From contig JAPLNJ010000487.1 of the NCBI GenBank assembly GCA_026692885.1, positions 1 to 6,772 on the forward strand: DNA of 6,772 bases, read 5' to 3'. The translations under genes were made by a program, and so were the position numbers. The notes beneath the pieces were generated by a model. That model was not told the origin of the DNA and made no database searches. It worked only from the letters and a program-made list of their open reading frames with translations. The stretch is from Planctomycetota bacterium. Its GTDB lineage: Bacteria; Planctomycetota; Planctomycetia; Pirellulales; Pirellulaceae. Every line of letters begins with the position of its first letter. Positions within the stretch are counted from its first letter, which is position 1. This document shows, piece by piece, positions 1-4,812 of the stretch.

Positions 1-287
1 AGTCCGGCTTCCATGTCGATCCACAATGGAAAGCCCTGGCGGAGATCCGGCGAGCAGATCAGCAAAGCCCGGCAGGCTTCCAACAGGTTGGGTGCAGCGG
101 CGAATAACTGAGCCCACGTTTCGTCCGTGTCGGTGGCTACCTTTCCGGCGCCGACGCGGGCAATGGTCTGCGCTCCATCCTTGACGCTGTAGTGGGATGA
201 TCCGCCCTGTCCGTCCTGTGATGCGTAGTACGCCACCGTCAGACGCGGCCTGGGTTTACGAGCAGCAGACTTTGTGGTGCTTTTCAC
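1..287 (-). CDS. Hypothetical protein, 3' end cut by the window edge
   Basis: The frame stays open from a GTG at 287 to the window edge (95 codons visible). The GTG is preceded by a clean AAGGAG six bases upstream, and no ATG is available, so GTG is the likely start. The N-terminus is basic (KSTTKSAARKPRPRL), followed by a compact region with VAYYASQ, AQTIARV and a helical stretch ETWAQLFAAAPNLLEACRAL. That last pattern, with small residues followed by LLEA, recalls short phage or plasmid accessory proteins in which a charged linker precedes a 'LFAAAPELL'-type helix, but I cannot name a function. The start lies 32 bases inside the upstream gene (256-550), with its ribosome site within that gene, so translation is probably coupled. 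The gene looks intact as far as it is visible. Confidence 0.7.
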   Translation of the reverse strand, partial: MKSTTKSAARKPRPRLTVAYYASQDGQGGSSHYSVKDGAQTIARVGAGKVATDTDETWAQLFAAAPNLLEACRALLICSPDLRQGFPLWIDMEAG

Positions 288-550
288 GCAGCACTCCTTG
301 TTCGCAGGCGGCCTCAATCGCGGCCCCGGTGTCGGTGCCAGCCAGTTCGCTTAATGGTTCCGCCTGCATGTCTCGGACATGGGCCGCGCAGCCACCTTCG
401 TGCAGCGCTACATCGACGATGCCGGGCTCGCCGGGAAACGAGTCACCGACATCCCCAGTCGACGACGAAGACTTGAAGGTCGGGCACGGAACAGAACACG
501 TCCCGCACGAGGCCGCCGTACAGGTTGATCACGAGTTGGGGTTGGTGCAT
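256..550 (-). pseudogene. VINLYGG-type small protein gene broken by a +1 frameshift in a G4 run
   Basis: Translation begins at an ATG at 550 with GGAG eight bases upstream and gives MHQPQLVINLYGGLVRDVF followed by a segment ending VVDWGCR and a TGA. Removing one G from the GGGG run (CCCC at 453-456 on the + strand) restores VVDWDVGDSFPGEPG and keeps the frame open to TAA at 256-258. The C-terminal part then contains PLSELAGTDTGAAIEAACEQ. The restored product is 97 residues. From memory, short proteins with an IN-YGG-x-V-x-DVF start and a VVDWD motif occur in planctomycetes; their function is unknown. The restored half reads as convincing protein and it carries the ribosome site of the next gene. 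Either the gene is freshly frameshifted or the run is a sequencing error. An alternative start-to-stop reading here, 408-596, is out of frame with both halves. Confidence 0.7.
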
Positions 551-576
551 TTAGGGATCTCCAAGAAACGAACAAC

Positions 577-611
577 GCCGGCAGATGATCTGTCATGGAT
601 CGCCTACCGGC
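577..611 (-). other. Stem-loop between the 661-1209 and 256-550 genes
   Basis: On the - strand the 14-base arms GCCGGTAGGCGATC and GATCATCTGCCGGC pair at 13 of 14 positions (two of them G-T), with a 7-base loop. It sits in the 110-bp gap between two genes and 27 bases before the next start codon. A weakly T-rich stretch follows but no true T-tract, so it may be a processing or stability element rather than a terminator. Confidence 0.45.
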
Positions 612-660
612 ACTGAGATGTTGAGATTGAGTAACGATCGAATCAGGCAGGTCTCACGGA

Positions 661-1209
661 TCAGTCGGGCACGATCTCGAAGGGCAGAAGCGGCGGGACG
701 GACGGTGGCAAGACCTGTCGCAGTTTCTTCAGGGCGGCTCGTACCGCAGTCATGGCCCGTTTGGCGTCGCCGGATCGAGCAAGCTGAAGTGCCTTCGTCA
801 GTTCTGCTTCCAGGGCGATCAGCGGTGACGCTGGGACGACCGTTTCGCCCGATTGGTCGGTGGTGAGAACTACTTGCCCGGTAACGGGCCGGAATTCGAC
901 CTTCATGGGATCGTACTCGTAGCGGCCATCGGTTCGCCGGGTGAACGGGATGTCGTGTGCCTGCAGAAACGACTCCAACACGTCGAACTCACCGCAACTG
1001 ACTTCGTCGTCGCAGAACCATAACAGACGTACGCCTTGGTGGTTGGCCTTGATGGCTGCGGTCAGGTCATCGGCTCCGGTGGGATCGACACGAGCATCAC
1101 CCCATGCCTGGGAGACACCTTCGTCGGTGATTGCGGCGCAGAGACTTGGAACCAAGGACGCGGCGATCTTGCCGCCGATCCAGATCTCGGCCGGGATGCG
1201 ATCAGACAT
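661..1209 (-). CDS. Hypothetical PAEIWIGG-type protein, full-length paralogue
   Basis: The gene encodes 182 residues starting MSDRIPAEIWIGGKIAASLV. I chose the ATG at 1209 because AGGAGA lies just upstream; an in-frame ATG at 1239 has weaker support and overlaps the preceding stop. The protein is soluble, with no signal peptide or membrane segment. Visible blocks are the N-terminal PAEIWIGG/LCAAIT region, a central block with LLWFCDDE and GEFDVLESFL, then FTRRTDGRYEYDP, a helix around residues 130-165, and a closing PPLLPFEIVPD. The N- and C-terminal blocks recur in the gene at 1823-2371, which lacks the centre. I have seen similar hypothetical proteins only in planctomycetes, and the function is unknown. 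It follows the 1239-1493 gene by 29 bases, so it is probably in the same transcript. Confidence 0.85.
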   Translation of the reverse strand: MSDRIPAEIWIGGKIAASLVPSLCAAITDEGVSQAWGDARVDPTGADDLTAAIKANHQGVRLLWFCDDEVSCGEFDVLESFLQAHDIPFTRRTDGRYEYDPMKVEFRPVTGQVVLTTDQSGETVVPASPLIALEAELTKALQLARSGDAKRAMTAVRAALKKLRQVLPPSVPPLLPFEIVPD

Positions 1210-1238
1210 GGAATTTCTCCTGCGAATAGAATCAGCCA

Positions 1239-1493
1239 TCAGGATCGTGGCGAGTTGTCCTGGATGTACTGGGCCAGAATATGTTCACGGATCACCCGCA
1301 GGTAATCGTTTCGGGCGTGACAGTCCGCGATTCCTTCCGCACCAGGGATAGGGTCGGAGAAGCGAACCCGCCAGTCATCGGCCCAGGCGACGGGTTCTCC
1401 GCTGACGTCCAGTTCGTAGTTAATCGGCCAAAGACGTTCTTTGCCGGATTCACCGAAGTGTGCCGGCAACCTCACCTGCACGGTGCCTTGCAT
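1239..1493 (-). CDS. Small hypothetical protein (84 aa)
   Basis: The start ATG at 1493 has GGAGA upstream (GGAGACGCCAATG). It lies inside the upstream gene, overlapping its last 44 bases in another frame. The product begins MQGTVQVRLPAHFGESG, contains WPINYELDVSGEPVAW and DDWRVRFSDPIPG, and ends in a helix (NDYLRVIREHILAQYIQ). The alternating hydrophobic pattern suggests a small beta-rich domain capped by a helix, with no cysteine cluster, signal or membrane segment. I do not recognise a function. Close packing with both neighbours suggests translational coupling. Confidence 0.75.
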   Translation of the reverse strand: MQGTVQVRLPAHFGESGKERLWPINYELDVSGEPVAWADDWRVRFSDPIPGAEGIADCHARNDYLRVIREHILAQYIQDNSPRS

Positions 1494-1704
1494 TGGCGTC
1501 TCCAGAAGTCTTTACATTTGCGACCTGTACCCAACAAGGGCCGAACCGCGGATTGCCGTACTCGTCCATGATGCCCGGTGTCGACAGCACGGTTTCCAAC
1601 AGCCGATCGACTGCGTTGGCCAGTCCCTCCGGATCGGTCAGTCTGGGGTTGAATTCAACCTCCAGATACAGCTTCGTCGTCTTCATCTTCGTCTTCCTCT
1701 TCAT
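1450..1704 (-). CDS. Small hypothetical protein (LYLEVEF type)
   Basis: This is a short soluble protein with TTKLYLEVEFNPRLTDPEGL, a helix around AVDRLLETVLSTPGI, and DEYGNPRFGPCWV. Two starts are possible. The ATG at 1704 (MKRKTKMKTTK) has GGAGA nine bases upstream; the ATG at 1686 (MKTTK) has GAGGA eight bases upstream. I list the longer form (84 aa), but the shorter (78 aa) is equally credible and removes an odd lysine-rich lead. Similar proteins with 'EVEF-P-TDPE-LA-A-DRLLET--STPGI' are, from memory, uncharacterised planctomycete proteins. Its first codons overlap another protein-like frame (1655-1822), and its last 44 bases overlap the next gene. Confidence 0.75.
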   Translation of the reverse strand: MKRKTKMKTTKLYLEVEFNPRLTDPEGLANAVDRLLETVLSTPGIMDEYGNPRFGPCWVQVANVKTSGDANARHRAGEVAGTLR

Positions 1705-1822
1705 CTTTAGCGTCTCCTATGGTTCGCTTTCGCGACTGTTGTTGATTCGCGGGCACGCTATTTTCCACCCGCACTTCGAGCCGCTCCGCGGGCCAGTCTA
1801 AGTGATTTACGGACGCTCTGGC
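1655..1822 (-). other. Protein-like open frame directly after the 1823-2371 stop, no start codon
   Basis: Reading on past the TGA of the 1823-2371 gene in the same frame gives 55 open codons. They include NHLDWPAERLEVRVENSVPA and a strongly acidic tail (KDEEEDEDEDDEAV). There is no ATG, GTG or TTG before the LDWPAERLEV block, so it is not translatable by itself from an ordinary start. It may be the remnant of a small gene whose 5' part was lost, or an ancestral extension of the upstream gene. It overlaps the 5' end of the 1450-1704 gene, so the acidic tail may be only the shadow of that gene's lysine-rich start. Confidence 0.25.
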
Positions 1823-2371
1823 TCAGGGGCTGGACACCTCGCCGTCATCGGATGGCACGTTGTGTCCTGGAAAGACCTGCGCTGCGGGCAAACCAAGATC
1901 GTCGACCGCATAGTCCTGGAGGCTGTCCAGCAAGGCCAGCAATCCCTCGGCCTCATCCGCATATTGCAGCGGCTGGAACTCCAACCAAGTCTTTTGCCGC
2001 CGCAACAGGGCCCAATCAATGTTGCCAATCCAGCGCGGGACCGGTCGTCCTGTCAGGTGCGTCCAGTCCCCGGTGTCACCGCCAGCGTCGGCGGCAGGAT
2101 GCCCGTCTCTCCTCATTTCTTCAGGTGCTTCAATTTCAAACGGTTCCAGCGGCGACAGCGACCCTGGTAGCTGCTCGCGCAGCGGGTTAAGTGCCGCGTG
2201 GTTGTTCTCGCGCAGGCTGGCCTTCAGGTCCTGGACGTTCTTCGGCTGGAAGGCTGCTTCGTCCCAGTCCAGCATGATACATTCCTCGGTGATTGCGGCG
2301 CACAGATCGGGAACCAAGCTTGCAGCGACACTGACGCCGATCCAGATCTCGGCCGGGAGGCAATCAGACAT
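1823..2371 (-). CDS. Two-module hypothetical protein: deleted PAEIWIGG module fused to an IDWALLRRQ module
   Basis: The start ATG at 2371 (MSDCLPAEIWIGVSVAASLV) has AGGAGG immediately upstream and overlaps the preceding stop by eight bases. Residues 1-56 match the start of the 661-1209 protein. The sequence then jumps straight to AALNPLREQLPGSLSPLEPF, which corresponds to the last ~25 residues of that paralogue. The central ~100 residues, including LLWFCDDE, are therefore missing. After a linker (residues ~85-110) comes a second module with GNIDWALLRRQKTWLEFQ, EAEGLLALLDSLQDYAVDDL and a short acidic tail. That block is, from memory, usually a separate small protein (a helix followed by 'LLD-LQD-AV'). 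No internal ATG or GTG precedes it closely, so it is expressed as a fusion or is a decayed gene pair. The function is unknown. Confidence 0.7.
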   Translation of the reverse strand: MSDCLPAEIWIGVSVAASLVPDLCAAITEECIMLDWDEAAFQPKNVQDLKASLRENNHAALNPLREQLPGSLSPLEPFEIEAPEEMRRDGHPAADAGGDTGDWTHLTGRPVPRWIGNIDWALLRRQKTWLEFQPLQYADEAEGLLALLDSLQDYAVDDLGLPAAQVFPGHNVPSDDGEVSSP

Positions 2372-2621
2372 GGACCTCCTCCTGTGAATAGAACCCGCCA
2401 TCAGGATTCGGCGGATTGATGGCCTCGTAGGGATTGCCGGAGAACAACATTGCGAAGGGGACAAACTGTGTCCCATCGTCCGCCAAACGGTTAGCGGCGC
2501 AGATGACAGCCACCGGTTCGCCCGTGGCCGCGAGCTGACACTCCATCAAGGCGGCGTCCCCGGCCAAGATTGCCCGGCGGAGCATGTCGAAGTTCTGTCG
2601 GTGACCCACGGCCAGTGCCAT
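2364..2621 (-). CDS. DUF6117-like small protein
   Basis: The gene encodes 85 residues and begins at an ATG at 2621, with a strong AAGGAG upstream. The sequence has HRQNFDMLRRAILAGDAALM, then ECQLAATGEPVAVICAAN, FVPFAMLFSGNPYEAINPP and an acidic C-terminus. The pattern 'NF--L--A---GD-ALMEC----TGEPV-V-CA--------FVPFA-LF-GNPYE--NPP' matches my recollection of the DUF6117 family: short soluble proteins of unknown role found in bacterial accessory regions, often with plasmid or phage genes. The family assignment is from memory. Its stop overlaps the next start by eight bases, a typical coupled arrangement. The gene appears intact. Confidence 0.8.
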   Translation of the reverse strand: MALAVGHRQNFDMLRRAILAGDAALMECQLAATGEPVAVICAANRLADDGTQFVPFAMLFSGNPYEAINPPNPDGGFYSQEEVHV

Positions 2622-2658
2622 CAGGTATCTCCTTTTGTGAGGGTTGGGTGCGGTTTAT

Positions 2659-2720
2659 GAACGCCTCATGGTCCCAGCGTGGATCGCCTCCACTGTGGGG
2701 CTGCGAGGCGAGGCGAATGG
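2659..2720 (+). repeat. Palindromic repeat, copy 1
   Basis: This copy shares GAACGCCTCATGG, CCCA, GTGGATCG, TCCACTGTGGGG and the tail CGAATGGA with copy 2, exactly 370 bases downstream. The outer arms (2662-2676 and 2696-2710) and the inner arms (GTGGA/TCCAC) form a nested hairpin. Where the two copies differ, pairing is largely kept through G-U pairs if the + strand is the RNA. There is no T-tract, so it is not a standard terminator. Confidence 0.7.
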
Positions 2721-2748
2721 ATCGAAGGGAGGTTTGCGGGGGACAGGA

Positions 2749-2967
2749 CTATTTCGATGTTCCCGAAGTCGGCCCTAATGAATCGCAAACCTGACGTTGC
2801 GGCGAGGAATGTGATAAACGTTTTCGAGAAGATCCCTGGCAGCAGAAGCCTTGGACCTGTTCCAGGTGTCCCCTGAGCGCGAGACCGCGTAGCTGGGTAA
2901 CCAGTTCCCTGGCTCGCTTGGGGCTGCGCGTCGTGGATCGCAGAGTGTAGTTAATCGTCAATCCCAT
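2749..2967 (-). pseudogene. 3'-truncated MGLTINY-type gene
   Basis: The ATG at 2967 has AAAGGA upstream and opens a convincing N-terminus: MGLTINYTLRSTTRSPKRAR, then ELVTQLRGLAL. In homologues I recall (hypothetical planctomycete proteins starting 'MGLTIHYSL-S-TRSP-KAR-LV-QLR--ALDLPF'), the protein continues well past 150 residues with tryptophan-rich and acidic blocks. Here, from about base 2875 on, the reading becomes low-quality sequence (GHLEQVQGFCCQGSSRK...) and ends after 72 residues. The other two frames do not recover an obvious continuation. The gene lies between the two palindromic repeats, so a repeat-linked rearrangement may have removed its 3' end. The function of intact members is unknown. 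Confidence 0.6.
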
Positions 2968-2988
2968 GATGGGTTTTCCTTTCGTTGT

Positions 2989-3005
2989 CAAGGTTTGTGA
3001 CCTTG
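2989..3005. promoter_or_regulatory. Perfect 6-bp inverted repeat upstream of the MGLTINY-type gene
   Basis: CAAGGT and ACCTTG are separated by five bases, 22 bases before the start codon at 2967. The position fits an operator or a 5' leader hairpin, but the arms are short and chance is possible. Confidence 0.2.
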
Positions 3006-3028
3006 GCTATACGTTGGTTGCTCCTCAA

Positions 3029-3090
3029 GAACGCCTCATGGCCCCAAGGTGGATCGATTCCACTGTGGGGCCATGAGACGAATGGACGAA
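3029..3090 (+). repeat. Palindromic repeat, copy 2
   Basis: This is the more perfect copy. The 12-base arms CTCATGGCCCCA and TGGGGCCATGAG are fully complementary, and GTGGA/TCCAC pairs inside. Outside, CGC and ACG add a partly paired extension. It is followed by the short direct repeat CGAATGGA. It lies 20 bases beyond the stop of the 3111-3455 gene, in the gap before the truncated gene at 2749-2967. Confidence 0.75.
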
Positions 3091-3110
3091 TGGACCGACG
3101 TGCACGTTGG

Positions 3111-3455
3111 TCAGCTGGCTGATGCTGCACAAACCGCGACCGGCAAGACGGAACGCAAACATCGCTCGAAATCGATCACGGCGGCATCGACCGTCCAGCC
3201 GTCAAAGTAGTGGTGGTTCCACTTGCCGCTGTACGGAATGCAGGCGGTTTGCGGATGGGCTGCTTTCGGATCGACGAAGCGGGTCAACACGGTGACGGAA
3301 GCGCTGGTTGTGTTCTCGACCACGGATAAGCAAAGACGCCCGACGTTGGTCGGTAGCTCCCACTCGTACAGGCCACCTTCGGAGTGAACTCCGCCCAGAT
3401 CGGCGATCAGGGCGGTGCACCGTTGGACAAACAATCGTCGATCGCGCTGTCTCAT
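3111..3455 (-). CDS. Hypothetical protein (SGKWNHHYFD type, 114 aa)
   Basis: The start is an ATG at 3455 preceded by AAGGAG nine bases upstream. The same frame is open further 5' to 3713, but that part has no ribosome site and overlaps the 3563-3955 relic. The protein begins MRQRDRRLFVQRCTALIADL, then shows GGLYEWELPTNVGRLCLSV, a strand-rich middle (VTVLTRFVDPKAA) and YSGKWNHHYFDGWTVDAAV followed by a helix DFERCLRSVL. From memory, small hypothetical proteins with 'NPFSGKWN-H' and a C-terminal helix occur in bacterial mobile regions; the biochemical role is unknown. No signal or membrane segment is seen. The 107-bp gap to the upstream relic has no clear terminator. Confidence 0.75.
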   Translation of the reverse strand: MRQRDRRLFVQRCTALIADLGGVHSEGGLYEWELPTNVGRLCLSVVENTTSASVTVLTRFVDPKAAHPQTACIPYSGKWNHHYFDGWTVDAAVIDFERCLRSVLPVAVCAASAS

Positions 3456-3562
3456 CGCTCGTGTCTCCTTCGACGGAGTGGCCTCCGCGATCAAGTGCAG
3501 ATCATCTGAAACTTGGCCCCAGCCCGGCCACCAGTTTGCTGGCAGGGTGTGCTTGGGGGACT

Positions 3563-3955
3563 TCAACGCCGAAACCTTCGGTAGTTGATCGCTTCGCACA
3601 GATGGCTCAGCCCAATCCGCTCGCACCGGTCCAGGTTCGCGATCGTGCGAGCGACCTGCACAACTCGGCTGCGCGTGGCCTCGTCCAAGCCGTGCTCCGT
3701 CGTGGCTGTGCACAACAAGCGGCCACTGTCGTCGTCCAGCGTCGCGTCTTCGTAAGCGGTGGCGTCGTCGATCTGTTTCCGCATGTCCCCCAACGTCGTA
3801 CCCGGATGCTTGCGGTCCCGTTCGTGTGGCCGGACCACTTCGACCGTGATGTCAGTGACCGGAAAACGGCTACTCTGCCGTTCGATCTGCCGTGCTGTGC
3901 AACGGCACTCGACGGTCCGATCGGAACAGTGTTCGCTGTAACAGGTGCCAGATCG
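3563..3955 (-). pseudogene. 5'-truncated ComM/YifB (Mg-chelatase-like) C-terminal relic
   Basis: ComM/YifB proteins are ~500-residue AAA+ ATPases; ComM is a helicase acting in DNA uptake recombination. Only the C-terminal quarter is recognisable here. The frame opens after a TAA at 3956-3958 and contains ECRCTARQIERQSSR, matching the family's 'CRCT--QIERYRSRISGPL' block, then DITVEVV. After DMRKQIDDA, it has LDDDSGRLL and RVVQVARTIANLDRCE, and ends LSHLCEAINYRRFRR, matching 'VARTIADL-GSE-I---HL-EAIQYR-LDR'. The Walker A/B part is absent, and the 'GPLLDRID' segment is altered. A GTG at 3838 is a possible start but has no convincing ribosome site. The upstream side is interrupted by a stop and then by the 4013-4109 element. 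A small standalone protein made from the GTG cannot be excluded. Confidence 0.6.
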
Positions 3956-4012
3956 TTACGCCCACGAATGGCATGAAGTGCGGCTCTTTGCCACCGCTCC
4001 TTGATCTGGTAA

Positions 4013-4109
4013 GGATCGGCGCATCAATAACTGTCCGTTCTTGTCTGCGATCATCAGGCGGAGCGTGATGGCTACCTTGAAGTCGCGCCAGCTATTGATG
4101 CGCCGATCC
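4013..4109. mobile_element. 97-bp MITE-like element with 21-bp inverted repeats and TAA duplication
   Basis: GGATCGGCGCATCAATAACTG (4013-4033) and CAGCTATTGATGCGCCGATCC (4089-4109) are inverted copies with a single mismatch. Both ends are flanked by TAA (4010-4012 and 4110-4112), as expected for a 3-bp target duplication. The 55-bp core has no transposase, so it would depend on a transposase elsewhere. It could also act as a strong RNA hairpin. I cannot assign the parent IS family. Confidence 0.65.
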
Positions 4110-4227
4110 TAAGGACTCAATCCGGCCGTGGAAGGAGTTCTTGTAGCCGTTGGGCAGTGAGCCGAACACGGGATTGATCGGCAAGCCTTTACTCTTGTCC
4201 CTGCTCCAGCGAGTCCTGAGCACGATC

Positions 4228-4287
4228 GGGGGGGGGCGGGGCTGGTGCGCCCACGGAATAAAACTACAGTGGGGTAGTTGGGGGGGG
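4228..4287 (+). other. G-run cluster upstream of the gvp promoter (possible G-quadruplex)
   Basis: Four G-runs of 9, 4, 4 and 8 bases lie on the + strand at 4228-4236, 4238-4241, 4271-4274 and 4280-4287. They could fold into a quadruplex, though one loop is 29 bases. Long G-runs are also prone to length change. They sit ~155 to 210 bp upstream of the sigma-54 promoter, where enhancer sites would be expected. Any role is inference. Confidence 0.35.
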
Positions 4288-4413
4288 TATAGTGGTAATC
4301 CGATACCTCCCGGTGGTATTCAGAGTCCGCACGCCAGACGTCAGGAGACCGCCGTCGGCAGTCGACCAGCCCAAATAGAAACGCCGACGTCCATGCGGCC
4401 AAAGCACTTGGGA

Positions 4414-4438
4414 CATCTGGAGGAAAATCCTTCAGATG
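4414..4438. promoter_or_regulatory. 11-bp inverted repeat abutting the sigma-54 promoter
   Basis: CATCTGGAGGA, a 3-base loop AAA, and TCCTTCAGATG form an almost perfect palindrome (one G-T pair). It ends two bases before the -24 GG of the promoter. It could be the binding site of a dimeric regulator; enhancer sites for sigma-54 activators usually lie farther upstream, so a repressor site or the end of an upstream transcript are alternatives. There is no T-tract. Confidence 0.45.
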
Positions 4439-4439
4439 C

Positions 4440-4455
4440 TGGCACAGCTTTTGCT
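4440..4455 (+). promoter_or_regulatory. Sigma-54 (RpoN) promoter of the gvp operon
   Basis: TGGCACAGCTTTTGCT contains TGGCAC and TTGC at the exact spacing of the -24/-12 consensus (GG, ten bases, GC) and differs from the extended consensus only at the base after TGGCAC. The predicted transcription start is near 4466, giving a ~98-base leader for gvpA. Known sigma-54 promoters need an ATP-hydrolysing enhancer-binding activator, so gvp expression is probably switched by a signal-responsive regulator encoded outside this window. No other GG-N10-GC match of this quality was noticed upstream of the other gvp genes. Confidence 0.65.
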
Positions 4456-4563
4456 TCGGGAGCAAACGACCTCGCGGCAGAAGCCATGGGCTGTCCCCAG
4501 GTACCCGCCGATGCGGGAACGTTGCGAGGATGTTTCTCACTAATTCAGCGAAGGAGATTGAAG

Positions 4564-4782
4564 ATGGCTAAGGTCATGAAGTCGACGGACAGTTCCAGCT
4601 TGGCGGAAGTGGTCGACCGCATTCTGGACAAGGGTATTGTGATCGACGCGTGGGTCAAGGTGTCCCTCGTCGGTATCGAGTTGCTGTCGATCGAGGCCCG
4701 CGTGGTCATCGCGTCGGTCGAGACCTATCTGAAGTACGCGGAAGCGATTGGCTTGACGGCCACCGCAGCGGCTCCGGCCTGA
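4564..4782 (+). CDS. gvpA: Gas vesicle structural protein GvpA
   Basis: The gene encodes 72 residues, the usual GvpA length, and is near-canonical: [20 protein letters not shown], then [20 protein letters not shown], then [16 protein letters not shown] and a short alanine-rich tail ending APA. GvpA is the small hydrophobic protein that polymerises into the ribs of the gas vesicle, the hollow gas-filled shell that gives aquatic microbes buoyancy. The helix-strand-strand-helix segments are all present. The start ATG has AAGGAG seven bases upstream. The frame is open far upstream, but that is non-coding leader and promoter sequence. The leader contains a small CCCGC-CGAT-GCGGG hairpin (4504-4517). 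As the first gene after the sigma-54 promoter, it should be the most strongly expressed gene of the operon. Confidence 0.97.
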   Translation: MAKVMKSTDSSSLAEVVDRILDKGIVIDAWVKVSLVGIELLSIEARVVIASVETYLKYAEAIGLTATAAAPA

Positions 4783-4812
4783 CGTCTGGCGGGCACAGCG
4801 TTAAACGTGGCA

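Larger units (their letters stand above)
3956..4563. other. Gene-poor junction between the left island and the gvp operon
   Basis: No intact gene is seen in these ~600 bases. From left to right they hold 50-odd bases of decayed sequence next to the ComM relic, the MITE-like element, a protein-like - strand stretch at about 4113-4220 ([18 protein letters not shown]), two G-runs, an 11-bp palindrome, the sigma-54 promoter and the gvpA leader. If the element plus one TAA copy is removed, the - strand stretch joins in frame with the sequence on its other side up to the TAA at 3956-3958. The element therefore may have entered an existing reading frame. I cannot identify that frame's family. Confidence 0.5.

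Noticed and set aside
408..596. A 62-codon - strand frame across the frameshifted gene
   Set aside because: It is arginine- and proline-rich noise in a frame different from both halves of the VINLYGG-type protein.
1807..2028. A 73-codon - strand frame (MATLIGPCCGG...)
   Set aside because: It overlaps the IDWALLRRQ module in another frame, is cysteine- and arginine-rich, and has no ribosome site.
2659..3090. The two palindromic repeats as intrinsic terminators or a CRISPR array
   Set aside because: Neither has a T-tract on either strand, and two copies 370 bp apart with a gene fragment between them do not form a repeat-spacer array.
3456..3713. 5' extension of the 3111-3455 gene
   Set aside because: The start at 3713 lacks a ribosome site and would overlap the ComM relic; the ATG at 3455 has AAGGAG and begins the plausible domain.
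3308..3976. A 222-codon + strand frame opposite the 3111-3455 gene and the ComM relic
   Set aside because: The opposite strand carries recognisable conserved blocks, while this frame has random-looking composition.
4288..4310. TATAGT as a sigma-70 -10 box upstream of gvpA
   Set aside because: No fitting -35 box at 16-18 bp; the spacer is occupied by a G-run, and a far better sigma-54 site lies downstream.
4150..4563. A long + strand frame continuous with gvpA
   Set aside because: It only extends the gvpA frame upstream through G-runs, the palindrome and the promoter. GvpA has its canonical length and a good ribosome site at 4564.
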